NCBI GenBank assembly: GCA_024330925.1
Contig: JANDJK010000001.1
Coordinates: 26,645 to 90,644 of the forward strand
Source: Nitrospira sp.
GTDB lineage: Bacteria; Nitrospirota; Nitrospiria; Nitrospirales; Nitrospiraceae
Direction of reading: 5' to 3'
DNA length: 64,000 nucleotides
Within the stretch, counting starts at the first letter, position 1, and every line of letters starts with the position of its first letter. Below are positions 52,182 to 64,000 of the stretch, in pieces. Both the position numbers and the translations under genes were made by a program. The notes beneath the pieces were generated by a model that searched no databases, was not told where the DNA came from, and worked only from the letters and a program-made list of their open reading frames with translations.

Positions 52182-55163
52182 ATGAAGTGTTGGTTGTGGG
52201 ATGAATCGTTACGGTTCGGCCCCCCGCCGCTTACGATAGACAGTCTGCATAGCGAATGGGGAGGCGGGGATTCGGTGGCGGAGGAAGAGGAGCCGCCTCC
52301 TGCGCCAACGAACGTAAGGGCCATTCCAGGCAACGGCCGGGTCACGATTACGTGGGATCCTGTCCCCGATGCCCTCTATTACAACCTTTACTTTCAAACC
52401 ACCAAGGGTGTGCAGATCAAGTTTTCCGAGCTCACCCGTCCCATCGCCGGAGAGGAAGACTTCAAGACCCTTATCGGTGTCAAGAAAGAAAAGGCGACTT
52501 GTATCGAGGGAGTCACGAGTCCTTACGTGCACGATGATCTTGCCAACGGTACGTGTTATCACTATGTCGTCACGGTGGTGACACCTAAAGGAGAGAGTCC
52601 TGAGTCGCAGGAGGTGATGGCTATACCATCGCCCTATTTGCTGGCGATGGTGATTGGCAGAGAAGGAAGCGAAGACGGGGAATTCAGTTCACCGACTGGC
52701 ATTGCTCTCGACGGAGACGGCAATATTTACGTTGCCGATACGGATAACCATTCCATTCAAAAATTCGACAAAACAGGAACGTTTCTGGCCCGGTGGGGTG
52801 GCGAACCCAGTTCGGAAGAAGGGCAGTTTTACTACCCGCGCGGATTAGCGGTTGGGCCCGATGGGTTTCTCTATGTTGCGGACAGTGGCAACAACCGGGT
52901 GCAAAAGTTCGACTTGGAGGGCAATGTCCAAAAGGCCTGGGGTAAGTTTGGGTTTGCATGGCGTGGAGCCGAAATGGGCAAGTTCGATGTGCCCTGGGGA
53001 GTCACGACAGACGCAGAAGGCAATGTGTATGTTGCCGACACGAGCAATGCTCGTATCCAAAAATTCCAGTCGGATGGACAGCCCTTGCTGAAATGGGGGC
53101 GCGATGGCAGTTTCGACGGTGCGTTTTTCTTTCCGCGCGGTGTGGCGGTTGACTTTGTGGGTAATATTTATGTTGCGGATGAAGGGAACAACCGAGTTCA
53201 AAAATTCGACTCCCGTGGCAGTTTCCTGACTAAATGGGGGAGAGAAGGCAGCGGACCTGGTCAGTTCAAGGCTCCGTGGGGTATCGCATGCGACGCCTTG
53301 GGCAACGTTTACGTGGTTGACAGTGGTAACCATCGCATTCAGAAATTCGATAGCAACGGCACGTTTTTGTGTGCCTTTGGCAATCGTGGGCGAGGGGAGG
53401 GGCAATTCAATTTTCCCTATGGGATCGCCGTTGACAAAGAAGGGGCTCTCTACGTTGTCGACAGTGGAAACCATCGGGTGCTCAAGTTTCTTCCTACCGA
53501 AGAGGAACTCAACCGGGGCAAACAGGAACCGGCCCAGCCAATTGCCGAGGGGCTCCCATCTCCGCCCCGTGGCGTAGCAGCCAAGGCCGGGGATACGGAA
53601 GTGTTCATCAGTTGGCTAGAGGTGCCGGGAGCCGTGTCTTACAACCTCTATTTTGGCACGGCGCCTTATCTGACGATTCAGAGTGCAACCAAAATCGAGG
53701 GGGTGACGAATCCGTATACCCATAGTGGGCTGACCAACGATGTGCCATATTACTACGCCGTGACCGCGTTGTTTGAAGACGGGCGCGAAAGCCCATTGTC
53801 GGAGGAAGTTACGGCGACACCGGTCCTGATTGATATTACGGCGCCCCAAAATCCCTATGCGGTGATCAATCATGGCGCCTTCATGACCAATTCGCCGGAA
53901 GTGATGGTCACTATTTCCGCCAACGACGTCGATACCGGGGTAGCGGCTTATTTTATCTCTGAGAGCCCATTGACGCCGATGGCTGGCACCCCTGGCTGGG
54001 TCGAGGTGGATCCGGTTACGAGGTTCGGCGCAACGATTCCCTTTATCTTGTCTCCGGGCGATGGGCGCAAGACAATTTATGTCTGGTTTAAGGATGCGGG
54101 CAACAATATCTCCACACCGGCGAGTGCGACGATCCTGCTCAATACGTCGGGCTATGTCTGTGTGTCTGCGTGGGGAAGGCCGGGGCGAGGTGCGTCGCTG
54201 CTTCATGGCGGCGAATTCATGGCCCCCATCTATGGGCTGTGTGTCGACAAGCAAGGCTGCCTGTTTGTAGTGGATAATGGCAACAATCGCATCCAGAAAT
54301 TCGACAATGCGGGGAATTTCATCATTTTGTGGGGGAATTTTGGGTCGGCGAACGCCAACTTTCACAACCCCACCGGTATTGCTTGCGATGGCAATGGGGA
54401 TGTTTGGGTAGTAGACACGAACAATCACCGCGTTCAAAAATTCGATGGCAAGCTGGGTGGCTACGTGATGAAATTTGGCTCGCGCGGCAATGGTGAGGGA
54501 CAATTCAATGCGCCCTGGGGCATCGCGATCGACCGCGTGCGGGGATTCGTGTATGTCGTGGATAGTGCGAATTTTCGCGTGCAGAAATTTGATATGAGCG
54601 GCGAATTCATTATGGCTTGGGGAAGTTTCGGCAGCGGAGACGGCCAATTCTATTTTCCCCGCGGCGTTGCCGTAGACCAGAACGACGGATCGGTCTACGT
54701 CGTAGACATGGGAAACCATCGCATTCAAAAATTCGACACCAGCACCAACGTACTTCCCCAATTGTTGACCAAATGGGGTGGTAGCCCTGAGGCTGGCCAC
54801 GCCAGCAGCCCTGTGGCGCGGGAGGCAGGCCAGCTTCGATCGCCGTGGGGCATTGCTGTCGATCATGACGGAGCGGTGTATGTAACGGATACCGGTAATC
54901 ATCGTGTGCAAAAGTTTGATCGGGAAGGCAACTTCATTACCCAGTGGGGGGGGTTCGGCAATGGCCAGGGACAGTTTAATTTTCCCTATGGCATCGCCGT
55001 GGACGAGAAAGGTAGCATTTTTGTTGCGGATAGTGGCAACAGTCGGATTCAGCAGTTCATGCCGGCTGAGGAAGGAAGCGAACGACTTCAGGAAGAGGCC
55101 GAAGCGGCGATCGAATCGGGGTCGCTGCCCGACATTGGTGAACCGCGAGGCCGGGTGTCGTAG
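52182..55163 (+). CDS. NHL-repeat protein: two 6-repeat propellers with fibronectin III-like domains
   Basis: Twelve repeats of the form FxxPxGIAVDxxGxxYVxDxGNxRVQKFD; two VxxxWxxVPGAxxYNLYF FnIII-like segments. ORF opens at 52170 GTG. Confidence 0.85.
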   Translation: MKCWLWDESLRFGPPPLTIDSLHSEWGGGDSVAEEEEPPPAPTNVRAIPGNGRVTITWDPVPDALYYNLYFQTTKGVQIKFSELTRPIAGEEDFKTLIGVKKEKATCIEGVTSPYVHDDLANGTCYHYVVTVVTPKGESPESQEVMAIPSPYLLAMVIGREGSEDGEFSSPTGIALDGDGNIYVADTDNHSIQKFDKTGTFLARWGGEPSSEEGQFYYPRGLAVGPDGFLYVADSGNNRVQKFDLEGNVQKAWGKFGFAWRGAEMGKFDVPWGVTTDAEGNVYVADTSNARIQKFQSDGQPLLKWGRDGSFDGAFFFPRGVAVDFVGNIYVADEGNNRVQKFDSRGSFLTKWGREGSGPGQFKAPWGIACDALGNVYVVDSGNHRIQKFDSNGTFLCAFGNRGRGEGQFNFPYGIAVDKEGALYVVDSGNHRVLKFLPTEEELNRGKQEPAQPIAEGLPSPPRGVAAKAGDTEVFISWLEVPGAVSYNLYFGTAPYLTIQSATKIEGVTNPYTHSGLTNDVPYYYAVTALFEDGRESPLSEEVTATPVLIDITAPQNPYAVINHGAFMTNSPEVMVTISANDVDTGVAAYFISESPLTPMAGTPGWVEVDPVTRFGATIPFILSPGDGRKTIYVWFKDAGNNISTPASATILLNTSGYVCVSAWGRPGRGASLLHGGEFMAPIYGLCVDKQGCLFVVDNGNNRIQKFDNAGNFIILWGNFGSANANFHNPTGIACDGNGDVWVVDTNNHRVQKFDGKLGGYVMKFGSRGNGEGQFNAPWGIAIDRVRGFVYVVDSANFRVQKFDMSGEFIMAWGSFGSGDGQFYFPRGVAVDQNDGSVYVVDMGNHRIQKFDTSTNVLPQLLTKWGGSPEAGHASSPVAREAGQLRSPWGIAVDHDGAVYVTDTGNHRVQKFDREGNFITQWGGFGNGQGQFNFPYGIAVDEKGSIFVADSGNSRIQQFMPAEEGSERLQEEAEAAIESGSLPDIGEPRGRVS

Positions 55164-55255
55164 CAGTGGGTCATGGGAGCGTGAGCAACGGCGGAACGCG
55201 GACCGCGCATGTCTAGCACGTCGAGCAGAAGGGGCGACCACGGAGAGGAGTCATT

Positions 55256-56728
55256 ATGCTGGACAAGGAGCCAAGGCAGGGGTTGACCTTTGACGATGTG
55301 GTGTTGGTTCCGGCCAAATCACAGATCTTGCCGAGTGAGGTTGAAACAACAACATTTGTGACCCGCCGCATCAAAATCAACATTCCGCTGGTGAGCGCCG
55401 CCATGGATACCGTCACCGAATCTCGATTGGCCATTGCGTTGGCTCGGGAAGGGGGAATTGGGATCATTCATCGAGTGCTGTCTCCTGCCGATCAGGCGAT
55501 GGAGGTTGATAAGGTCAAGAAATCCGAAAGCGGTATGATCCTCGATCCTGTCACAATTTCCCCCGATCAAACAATCCGTGACGCGCATGCACTGATGGCT
55601 AAATATCGAATCTCCGGTATCCCTGTCACCAAAGGGAAAAAGCTGGTGGGGATCCTCACCAACCGGGACCTGCGTTTTGAAACCCGAATGGACCTCAAGG
55701 TTTCGCAAGTGATGAAGCGGGAAAAACTGATCACGGCGCCGGAAGGGACCAGCCTCGAGAAGGCACGAGAAATTCTTCATGAACATCGGATTGAAAAATT
55801 ACCGGTGGTGAACGATCAGTTTGAACTCAAGGGGCTGATTACGATCAAGGACATCGAAAAACGCATCAAGTATCCAAACGCCTGCAAAGACGAGCACGGC
55901 CGGTTGCGTGTCGGCGCGGCAGTGGGAGTGGGAGCCGATGCCGAGGAGCGTGTGGCGTTGCTTAAAAAAGCAGGGGTAGATCTGATCGTAATCGATACGG
56001 CTCACGGGCACTCGCAAGCGGTCCTCGACACCGTTAAGATGATCAAAAAGCTACATCCGACGTTAGAGCTTGTCGCCGGCAATATCGGAACGGCCGAGGC
56101 GGCCAAGGATCTTCTAAAAGCCGGTGTCGATGCGGTGAAGGTAGGAGTCGGTCCCGGTTCCATTTGCACGACGCGCATTGTCTCCGGAGCTGGGATGCCA
56201 CAGTTGACCGCCATTGCAGACTGTGCGAAGGCGTTGCGGGGGACCGGTGTGCCTGTCATTGCCGATGGCGGCATCAAGTTTTCTGGTGATATTACTAAAG
56301 CTCTGGCGGCTGGAGCCTCGTCAGTGATGTTGGGTGGCCTCTTTGCCGGGACGGAAGAATCTCCGGGTGAAACCGTGCTCTATCAGGCTCGGACGTATAA
56401 AGTGTATCGAGGTATGGGCTCGATTGGGGCTATGGAGCGGGGGGGTGGAGATCGTTATGGGCAAGGCGGTCGACCGACTCAGAAGCTGGTGCCCGAAGGA
56501 ATCGAGGGGCGCGTTCCTTACAAAGGTCCGCTCGCCGCTGTAGTGTATCAATTGGTCGGCGGACTGAAGTCGGGCATGGGCTATTGTGGATGCCGAACGA
56601 TTGCGGATTTGCAGGAGCGTGCCACCTTCATTCGTCAGACGATTGCTGGTCTTCGTGAAAGCCACGTGCACGACGTGATCATTACCAAAGAGGCGCCCAA
56701 TTACCGGATGGATATGGATTGGGAGTAA
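55256..56728 (+). CDS. guaB: IMP dehydrogenase
   Basis: [13 protein letters not shown], two CBS domains, [20 protein letters not shown]. Confidence 0.97.
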   Translation: MLDKEPRQGLTFDDVVLVPAKSQILPSEVETTTFVTRRIKINIPLVSAAMDTVTESRLAIALAREGGIGIIHRVLSPADQAMEVDKVKKSESGMILDPVTISPDQTIRDAHALMAKYRISGIPVTKGKKLVGILTNRDLRFETRMDLKVSQVMKREKLITAPEGTSLEKAREILHEHRIEKLPVVNDQFELKGLITIKDIEKRIKYPNACKDEHGRLRVGAAVGVGADAEERVALLKKAGVDLIVIDTAHGHSQAVLDTVKMIKKLHPTLELVAGNIGTAEAAKDLLKAGVDAVKVGVGPGSICTTRIVSGAGMPQLTAIADCAKALRGTGVPVIADGGIKFSGDITKALAAGASSVMLGGLFAGTEESPGETVLYQARTYKVYRGMGSIGAMERGGGDRYGQGGRPTQKLVPEGIEGRVPYKGPLAAVVYQLVGGLKSGMGYCGCRTIADLQERATFIRQTIAGLRESHVHDVIITKEAPNYRMDMDWE

Positions 56729-56833
56729 CTCCCTCTCTCTCTTGCTCCCCGGACTCGTCTGCTGAGCAGGTTGGTGGCGTGCCCGAGCCGCGGCGTTTTA
56801 CAAAACGCGTAGCCTCTTCCCCGAACACTGCCA

Positions 56834-58390
56834 ATGGAACTTTGGCACGATAGGATTCTAGTCCTCGACTTTGGTTCGCAGTATACGCAACTCATTGCTC
56901 GCCGGATTCGCGAAGCCAATGTCTATTCGCAGATTGTTCCCTGCACGGTTTCTGTGGCCACGATCTTGGCTCATCGGCCGAAAGGTTTGGTGTTATCCGG
57001 TGGCCCTGCTAGCGTCTATGAACCCAACGCTCCTCTCCTTGACCAGGCCCTGCTTGATCAGGGAATCCCGATCCTGGGCATTTGTTACGGGATGCAAGTG
57101 ATCGCCCATTTGCTGGGTGGAGAGGTGGCTAAGTCGGATCGCCGGGAGTACGGGCGTGCCGAGTTGGTGATCGAGGATACAAGCGATCTGTTCAAGGGGA
57201 TCGGGAGGGAGAGCCGAACCGTTGTCTGGATGTCGCATGGCGATCGGATCGAACGATTGCCCCCGGGATTTCGTGCGATCGCTCACACAGACAATTCGCC
57301 GATTGCGGCGATGAAAGGGGAGGATGCAGGGCGCCGAATTTATTGCCTGCAATTTCATCCGGAAGTGGCGCACACGTCAGAGGGAACGGCAATCCTCCGC
57401 AACTTCATTTTTGGGATCTGTAGGTGTCAGCCTACCTGGACGATGCAGTCGTATATTCAGTCCGCAGTGACACAGATTCGCGAGCAAGTTGGTGCGGACC
57501 GTGTCATCTGTGCGTTGAGTGGAGGAGTTGACTCCTCGGTCGCAGCGACGCTCACACACCAAGCGGTGGGGGACCAACTAACCTGTCTGTTTGTCGATAA
57601 TGGTGTGCTGCGGGAGGGAGAACGGACGCAGGTCGAGAAAACGTTTGCCTCTCATCTGCATCTGAACCTGCGCGTCATTGATGGCACCGAGCAGTTTTTG
57701 GCCTCCCTCAAAAATGTGACGGACCCCGAGCGTAAGCGAAAGATTATCGGCCGGCAATTCATCAAACAGTTCGAGGAGGCGGCGCGGAGGATCGACGGTG
57801 TAAAGTGGTTGGTCCAGGGCACGCTCTATCCCGATGTGATTGAAAGCGTGGGGTTTAAAGGGCCGTCGGCGACGATCAAAACTCATCATAATGTCGGCGG
57901 CCTCCCGGCCCGAATGAGGCTCAAGATCATCGAACCGCTCAGGGAGCTGTTCAAAGACGAGGTGCGGGTGTTAGGGAAAGCATTGGGGTTGCCGGATGAG
58001 ATTATTTGGCGGCAGCCGTTTCCAGGTCCAGGCCTTGCGATTCGTATCTTGGGTGCAGTGACGCCAGAACGGTTAGCAATTCTCAGGGCCGCTGATTTCA
58101 TCGTTGAGCAAGAAATACGAGCGGCGGGATTGTATCGCGAAATCTGGCAGGCCTTTGCTGTGTTGTTGCCCATCCGGACGGTGGGTGTCATGGGAGATCG
58201 CCGGACCTACGACTATGTGATTGCGATTCGGGCTGTCACCAGCATTGATGGAATGACCGCTGATTGGGCAAGGATGCCTGACGAGATTCTGAGCCGTCTA
58301 TCAAGCCGCATCATTAACGAAGTACCGGGTGTCAATCGAGTGGTCTACGACATCAGTTCCAAGCCGCCTTCGACGATAGAGTGGGAGTAG
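56834..58390 (+). CDS. guaA: GMP synthase (glutamine-hydrolysing)
   Basis: [42 protein letters not shown]. Confidence 0.97.
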   Translation: MELWHDRILVLDFGSQYTQLIARRIREANVYSQIVPCTVSVATILAHRPKGLVLSGGPASVYEPNAPLLDQALLDQGIPILGICYGMQVIAHLLGGEVAKSDRREYGRAELVIEDTSDLFKGIGRESRTVVWMSHGDRIERLPPGFRAIAHTDNSPIAAMKGEDAGRRIYCLQFHPEVAHTSEGTAILRNFIFGICRCQPTWTMQSYIQSAVTQIREQVGADRVICALSGGVDSSVAATLTHQAVGDQLTCLFVDNGVLREGERTQVEKTFASHLHLNLRVIDGTEQFLASLKNVTDPERKRKIIGRQFIKQFEEAARRIDGVKWLVQGTLYPDVIESVGFKGPSATIKTHHNVGGLPARMRLKIIEPLRELFKDEVRVLGKALGLPDEIIWRQPFPGPGLAIRILGAVTPERLAILRAADFIVEQEIRAAGLYREIWQAFAVLLPIRTVGVMGDRRTYDYVIAIRAVTSIDGMTADWARMPDEILSRLSSRIINEVPGVNRVVYDISSKPPSTIEWE

Positions 58391-58453
58391 GATTGGTGCT
58401 CCGTATCGGTGTGCGATGCGCGAACGTAAACCGCTCGTGCCTGAAGCAAGGAT

Positions 58454-59260
58454 GTGGTGATGGAGAGGAGAAAAATCCGCCTTCAAAAACTCATCGCAGC
58501 AACGGGACTTGCCTCTCGGCGGAAAGCGGAGCAACTCATTGTATCTGGACGGGTGACTGTCAACGGGCAAGTGGTGACGGCGTTAGGCACGACAGCCGAT
58601 CCCACAAGGGACCATATCAAAGTTGATGGAAAACACCTTAAGGCGGCCCAGCCGTTTGTGTATCTGATGTTGAACAAGCCCAAATATGTCATGTCCACCA
58701 TGGACGATCCCGGTGGGCGACCAACCGTGAAGGACTTGATTCGGGGTGTGTCGATCCGTGTGTTTCCGGTGGGGCGCCTCGATTTTGACAGTGAAGGCCT
58801 TCTGTTGTTGACCAACGACGGGAATGTAGCCCAGACGCTTCTCCATCCCCGTTACGGTGTTGCCAAGACCTATCTGGTGAAAGTCAAAGGCATGCTGACC
58901 GACGAGGATATTCGCCTCTTGGAGCAAGGGGTGCGACTTGATGATGGGATGACGGCGCCGGCACAAGTAAAAAAAGTTGGCAAGGCCGAGCAGAATTCCT
59001 GGTTGGAAGTGACGATTCGCGAAGGGCGCAAGCACCAAGTGAAACGAATGTTGCTAGCGGTTGGGCATCCGGTGATTCGTTTAAAACGGATACGCATGGG
59101 CCCACTGTCGCTCGGAAGGCTGGAGCCAGGATCGTTCCGGTTCTTGACCGATCGAGAGGCCAATGCTCTACGGGAGTTGGTGCGCAAACGAATCCGGGTG
59201 GTCGAACCGGAAGCAACAGAAAAGGCTCGCTCAAAGGGAGCGGTGCAAGTCATACGCTAG
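58454..59260 (+). CDS. rluB: RluB/RsuA family pseudouridine synthase
   Basis: S4 domain [41 protein letters not shown]. Confidence 0.9.
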   Translation: MVMERRKIRLQKLIAATGLASRRKAEQLIVSGRVTVNGQVVTALGTTADPTRDHIKVDGKHLKAAQPFVYLMLNKPKYVMSTMDDPGGRPTVKDLIRGVSIRVFPVGRLDFDSEGLLLLTNDGNVAQTLLHPRYGVAKTYLVKVKGMLTDEDIRLLEQGVRLDDGMTAPAQVKKVGKAEQNSWLEVTIREGRKHQVKRMLLAVGHPVIRLKRIRMGPLSLGRLEPGSFRFLTDREANALRELVRKRIRVVEPEATEKARSKGAVQVIR

Positions 59261-59285
59261 CGTCCACAACGAAAGAAAGTGGCTC

Positions 59286-61052
59286 ATGATGAAATGGCGA
59301 ACTCATAAGTGCGGTGAGTTAACCGCCCAGCAAGTTGGGCAATTAGTGGTGTTAAACGGGTGGATTCAACGGAGGCGGGATCACGGGGCCGTGATTTTCG
59401 TCGATCTTCGGGATCGCACCGGCATCACACAGGTGGTCTTCAACGCGGAATACAATGCCGAAGCCCATAAGACGGCCCACCACTTACGAAATGAGTATGT
59501 GGTGGCTGTCGCGGGACGTGTGATGGCCAGGCCGGAAGAGTCGCGCAATCCGCAGCTAGTAACCGGCGACATCGAGGTGTTTGCCGATCACGTAGAAATC
59601 TTAAATGAGGCCAAGACCCCGCCGTTTCTCATTGAAGACGATGCTGAGATTACCGAGGCGGTGCGTCTAAAGTATCGTTATCTTGATCTTCGTCGTCCGA
59701 AGATGCAGCGGTTGTTGGCGCTCCGGCATGCGATGGCTCAGGCGGCCAGAGGATTTTTAAATGCCCAGGGGTTTCTAGAAGTCGAAACGCCAATTTTGAC
59801 GAAGAGTACACCGGAAGGAGCACGCGACTATCTAGTGCCAAGTCGAGTCAATCCGGGCCAGTTTTTTGCTTTGCCCCAGTCCCCGCAGCTCTTCAAGCAA
59901 ATTCTGATGGTTAGTGGTATTGACCGGTACTATCAAATCGCCCGCTGCTTTCGGGATGAAGATCTGCGAAATGATCGGCAGCCGGAGTTCACCCAGATCG
60001 ATCTCGAAATGTCCTTTGTTGATCGTGAACAGGTGATGGAACTGATGGAGCGGATGATTGTCACGATATTCCGCGATGCCGGGGGTGTGGAGTTGCCGAC
60101 CCCCTTCCCCCGCCTGACCTATGCCGAGGCAATAGGACAATACGGATCGGATAAGCCGGATTTGCGGTTTGACATGCCCCTCCATGATCTAACGGCGTTT
60201 GGCAGCCAAAGCCAGTTCAAGGTATTTCGGGAGGCTGTGGCTAAGGGGGGTATAGTGAAGGCGCTGGTGGTCAAAGGAGGCGCGGCCTTGTCGCGTACCA
60301 GAATCGATGCCCTGGGCGAAACCGCCAAGAGTTTCGGCGCTAAAGGGTTAGCATGGCTAAAGGTAACGACGGATGGTCAGTTGGAATCAGTCATTGCTAA
60401 GTTTCTTGATGCATCAGCGTTCAGGGCTGCGCTACCAGAAGCCCAGCCCGGAGATCTGGTCCTATTTGGTGCAGACCAGCCGGCCATCGTGCACGAGGTG
60501 TTAGGGCGAATCAGGCTGTTGCTGGGAAAGGAACTGCGATTGATCGATACGACGGCATGGAAGCCGCTCTGGATTACGGAATTTCCCCTGCTGGACTACT
60601 CGTCGGAAGAAAAACGGTACGTGTTTATGCACAATCCTTTTGCTGCACCGATGGACGAAGATCTGACCTTGCTGGATTCCGATCCATTGAGAGTTCGGGC
60701 AAAAGCTTATGACATGGTGCTCAACGGCCATGAAATCGGTGGCGGCAGCATCCGTAATCATCGGAGTGCGATTCAACTGAAAATTTTTGAGCTCCTTGGC
60801 ATCAATAAAGACCAAGCCCAAGCCAAGTTTGGGTTTTTGCTGGAGGCGCTGGATTTTGGCGCGCCGCCTCACGGCGGGATTGCGTTTGGTCTTGATCGGT
60901 TGGTCATGTTGCTGGGCGACGCCGAGTCGATTCGCGATGTGGTGGCGTTTCCCAAAACGCAGCGCGCGCAATGTCCGTTAACCGACGCACCGTCCACCGT
61001 TAGTCAGGAACAACTGAAAGAGTTACGCCTTAAACTTGATCTCGTTGAGTGA
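59286..61052 (+). CDS. aspS: Aspartyl-tRNA synthetase
   Basis: [43 protein letters not shown]. Confidence 0.96.
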   Translation: MMKWRTHKCGELTAQQVGQLVVLNGWIQRRRDHGAVIFVDLRDRTGITQVVFNAEYNAEAHKTAHHLRNEYVVAVAGRVMARPEESRNPQLVTGDIEVFADHVEILNEAKTPPFLIEDDAEITEAVRLKYRYLDLRRPKMQRLLALRHAMAQAARGFLNAQGFLEVETPILTKSTPEGARDYLVPSRVNPGQFFALPQSPQLFKQILMVSGIDRYYQIARCFRDEDLRNDRQPEFTQIDLEMSFVDREQVMELMERMIVTIFRDAGGVELPTPFPRLTYAEAIGQYGSDKPDLRFDMPLHDLTAFGSQSQFKVFREAVAKGGIVKALVVKGGAALSRTRIDALGETAKSFGAKGLAWLKVTTDGQLESVIAKFLDASAFRAALPEAQPGDLVLFGADQPAIVHEVLGRIRLLLGKELRLIDTTAWKPLWITEFPLLDYSSEEKRYVFMHNPFAAPMDEDLTLLDSDPLRVRAKAYDMVLNGHEIGGGSIRNHRSAIQLKIFELLGINKDQAQAKFGFLLEALDFGAPPHGGIAFGLDRLVMLLGDAESIRDVVAFPKTQRAQCPLTDAPSTVSQEQLKELRLKLDLVE

Positions 61053-61057
61053 TCGCC

Positions 61058-62170
61058 ATGGCCGGTAATACGTTCGGCAGACTCTTTACGGTCACCTCGT
61101 TCGGTGAAAGCCATGGGGCAGCAATCGGTTGCGTGGTGGATGGATGCCCACCGGGATTGCCATTGTCCGCTTCTGACATTCAACGGGAGTTGGACCGACG
61201 CAAACCGGGAACGTCTCGCCATGTCACACAACGCCGCGAATCGGACACTGTGGAAATCCTCTCCGGCCTGTTTGAGGACAAGACGACGGGCGCACCAATT
61301 GCGCTCCTGATCAGAAACGAAGATCAGCGGGGCCGTGATTATGATGAACTAGCCGATACCTTTCGCCCTGGTCATGCCGACTATACCTATTGGCAGAAGT
61401 ACGGCATTCGGGATCACCGGGGAGGGGGACGTGCTTCCGCAAGGGAAACTGCTGTCCGAGTTGCGGCGGGCGCGATTGCGAAAAAATGGCTAGCCCGGAC
61501 ATACGGGGTTGTCATTCGTGGCCATCTGACCCAACTCGGCCCTATCGAAATCCCTTTTCGAAGTTGGGATGTAGTATCGAATAATCCCTTCTTTGCGGCC
61601 AGTGACGAAATCGTTGGCACACTCGAATCCTTCATGGACGAATTGCGGAAAGCGGGCGATTCGGTTGGGGCGAAGATCAGGGTGGTGGCGGAACAGGTGC
61701 CAGTAGGATGGGGAGCACCAGTCTATGCGAAATTGGATGCCGACTTAGCTTCGGCTATGATGAGCATCAATGCGGTCAAGGCAGTTGAGATTGGAGACGG
61801 GTTTGCCTCTGTCACCCAGCGAGGATCTGAACATGGTGATGAACTGACGCCGGAGGGGTTTGTCACGAATCATGCTGGTGGGATCTTAGGCGGTATCTCG
61901 ACTGGCCAGGATATCATCGTCACGATTGGGCTCAAGCCGACGTCGAGTATTCGGATTCCCCGGCGCTCGATTGATAAACAAGGCAAGCCGGTAATGGTTG
62001 AAACTAAGGGCCGCCATGACCCCTGCGTCGGCATCCGCGCGACACCGATTGCGGAGGCTATGATGGCGCTCGTGTTAATGGATCATGCACTGCTGCATCG
62101 GGCGCAAAATGCGGAGGTGAAGACCGAGACCCCGAAAATCTCGGGGGTGAGCAAACAGTCTAAGGGCTAG
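61058..62170 (+). CDS. aroC: Chorismate synthase
   Basis: [58 protein letters not shown]. Confidence 0.97.
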   Translation: MAGNTFGRLFTVTSFGESHGAAIGCVVDGCPPGLPLSASDIQRELDRRKPGTSRHVTQRRESDTVEILSGLFEDKTTGAPIALLIRNEDQRGRDYDELADTFRPGHADYTYWQKYGIRDHRGGGRASARETAVRVAAGAIAKKWLARTYGVVIRGHLTQLGPIEIPFRSWDVVSNNPFFAASDEIVGTLESFMDELRKAGDSVGAKIRVVAEQVPVGWGAPVYAKLDADLASAMMSINAVKAVEIGDGFASVTQRGSEHGDELTPEGFVTNHAGGILGGISTGQDIIVTIGLKPTSSIRIPRRSIDKQGKPVMVETKGRHDPCVGIRATPIAEAMMALVLMDHALLHRAQNAEVKTETPKISGVSKQSKG

Positions 62171-62261
62171 TTTGTTGATGCCAGAATCTCTTGCGAGTGG
62201 AGGACTGTATCCTGTTTGTGGCCTCTTTCGGCACGATTTTCAGGGACAAAGGCATTGCACC

Positions 62262-62336
62262 ATGCTCATGTCTGTCGGATTAACCGGTGGCATCATGTGG
62301 GGGCTGTTTGGACTTTCCTATGGCCTGGTCAGTTAA
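62262..62336 (+). CDS. Candidate 24-aa hydrophobic micro-ORF MLMSVGLTGGIMWGLFGLSYGLVS
   Basis: Single TM-like peptide after AAAGG; could be a pseudogene remnant. Confidence 0.2.
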   Translation: MLMSVGLTGGIMWGLFGLSYGLVS

Positions 62337-62591
62337 GAGCAAGACTCATAGATTGTGGTCACTATGGGTGCCAACACTGTGGTGCTGATGGTAAGTAGAG
62401 GAATGACATTTTTCCCCCATGTTCTCTTCAATGGCCTGTTGGGCATGATCCGATGGGCAGGCGGAACGAGGAGAGATGACACGATGCCATCCGTTTCAGC
62501 TATGAAAGAAGGCTGAAGACATGGATGGCCTGGTATGACCTCTCTCAATCCGAATGACCTGGTCATAAACAAGTCGGTGGGCACAGCCCGG

Positions 62592-63884
62592 ATGAAGCGT
62601 GGCATGGTCGAAGTCTACACCGATGGTGCCTGTAGTGGTAACCCTGGCCCAGGCGGGTGGGGGGCGGTCGTCCGTCAAGGCAAAACCTACATAGAGCTCA
62701 ACGGTGGAGAACCAGCCACAACCAACAATCGCATGGAGCTGCTCGCGGTGATCGAGGCATTACAGGTAGTACCTGAGCGGGTCAGCCTACGGGTGTACAC
62801 CGATTCTCGGTATGTGCAGAAGGGGATCAGCGAGTGGATTCACGAGTGGAAACAACGGCGCTGGAAAACGGCCGATAATAAACCGGTCAAAAATGAAGAC
62901 CTGTGGCGGCGGTTGGATTCCTTAGTGTCAGGGCGCGCGATCGAGTGGCGGTGGATCAAAGGGCATGACGGTCACCGAGAGAACGAGCGGGCCGATGCGT
63001 TGGCCCGCGCCGGTCTGGAATGGGCGAAGCAAGCAGGGAAACCGGTTGCTAATGTGCCTTCTCCATTGGTCACATGCCAGGACAGTGATGCGAGTCCAAC
63101 GTTCAAGCCCATTCTGGATATTCACCATGCAAAGGTCTATCGTGGCGACACCCTGGTCTTTGCTGATTTATCCTTCACTCTGCAGGACGGAGAACATGCC
63201 GCGGTGTTAGGCCCCAATGGGTCGGGTAAGACGACCCTGCTCAAACTGTTGGCCGGAGAAGTTCACCCGGTGCCGTTACCGGAGACGTCGGTTCGCTTGT
63301 TTGGCGACGATCGCCCCAACGTGTGGGACGTGCGGAGGCGGTTAGGCATGGTTTCTCATGATCTGCAGCGGGAGTACTTGACCGGCGCCAAGGGGCTCGA
63401 CGTAGTTCTGTCCGGATTCTATGCCAGCAACGACACGTATGACCATCAACGGTTCAGCGACGCGCAGGTGGCACGGGCTCGGGATGTGATGGATGAGTTG
63501 GGGGTTCTCTCGTTGGCAGACCGGCGATTCGGTCATCTCTCGGCCGGCGAACAACGGAGGTTGCTACTGGGCCGAGCTCTGGTGCATGATCCCCCCGTGT
63601 TAGTGTTTGATGAGCCGACTAGTGGCCTTGATCTCAAAGCTTGTTTTCAGTATCTGGATCTGTTACGCGGACAGATGCGAAAGGGCAAAACCGTGTTGCT
63701 CGTGACCCACCACATCCACGAGATACCTCCGGAGATTGACCGGCTTGTGTTGCTCAAGGGGGGAACGATTGTTGCCGACGGGGCGAAGGCCGAGCTGCTG
63801 ACCGATCGGCAAATCAGCGCTCTCTTTGAGTGTCCTACCAAACTTGTCCACGCTAACGGTTGGTATCAAGCCATGCCGGGGTGA
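62592..63884 (+). CDS. RNase HI - ABC transporter ATP-binding protein fusion
   Basis: RNase HI motifs [39 protein letters not shown], then in the same frame Walker [10 protein letters not shown], signature [15 protein letters not shown], Walker [24 protein letters not shown] opens at 62535. Confidence 0.85.
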   Translation: MKRGMVEVYTDGACSGNPGPGGWGAVVRQGKTYIELNGGEPATTNNRMELLAVIEALQVVPERVSLRVYTDSRYVQKGISEWIHEWKQRRWKTADNKPVKNEDLWRRLDSLVSGRAIEWRWIKGHDGHRENERADALARAGLEWAKQAGKPVANVPSPLVTCQDSDASPTFKPILDIHHAKVYRGDTLVFADLSFTLQDGEHAAVLGPNGSGKTTLLKLLAGEVHPVPLPETSVRLFGDDRPNVWDVRRRLGMVSHDLQREYLTGAKGLDVVLSGFYASNDTYDHQRFSDAQVARARDVMDELGVLSLADRRFGHLSAGEQRRLLLGRALVHDPPVLVFDEPTSGLDLKACFQYLDLLRGQMRKGKTVLLVTHHIHEIPPEIDRLVLLKGGTIVADGAKAELLTDRQISALFECPTKLVHANGWYQAMPG

Positions 63885-64000
63885 GCAGCGCCTTCTTCAA
63901 TCCTTTTGGTCGCCACCGCGCTTTCGGTCACGTTGGCCCCCGTGCTCATGGTGGTGCTGATCCGCGGTCGCCTCCGAGCGGAAACCAAGAATCCGCTGAA

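Noticed and set aside
62100-62150. Hairpin ACCCCGA-AAATC-TCGGGGT near the end of aroC
   Set aside because: Lies within the coding sequence well before the stop and has no T-tract, so it is not supported as a terminator.
63885-64000. Start of another membrane protein gene (LLVATALSVTLAPVLMVVLIRGRLRAETKNPL)
   Set aside because: Truncated by the window and lacking a clear start codon; cannot be called.

Overview
The window looks like a bacterial chromosome segment of moderate-to-high GC. Gene content and gene style suggest Nitrospirota (Nitrospira-like); this is inference, and no search was possible. Most of it is housekeeping: rapZ, pilMNOPQ-aroB-nadE, glnB-glnA, a divergent pair of GlnE-like nucleotidyltransferases, rpoH-groES-groEL, ribBA-ribH-nusB, most of the purine pathway (purB, purC, purS, purQ, purL, purF, guaB, guaA), recG, a Ppx/GppA phosphatase, scpA-scpB, an RluB/RsuA-type pseudouridine synthase, aspS and aroC. 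These are separated by low-coding stretches with decayed ORFs. No CRISPR array, transposase, rRNA or tRNA gene was recognised. Main points for follow-up: (1) a single ORF fusing a catalytically complete RNase HI to a complete ABC ATPase (62592-63884). (2) A divergent GlnE-like pair, one member carrying N-terminal ACT-like domains and a D-x-E variant of the catalytic motif, in the same region as a PII protein with Tyr51 and a GlnA with the adenylylation tyrosine. (3) A perfect 26-bp palindrome upstream of an unannotated 24-aa hydrophobic micro-ORF with a strong Shine-Dalgarno. (4) A near-consensus promoter plus SD plus 25-codon leader ORF ahead of the pil operon. (5) A PqqD-like/methyltransferase fusion next to a cupredoxin. 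(6) A 12-repeat, two-propeller NHL protein with a hairpin just upstream of its start.
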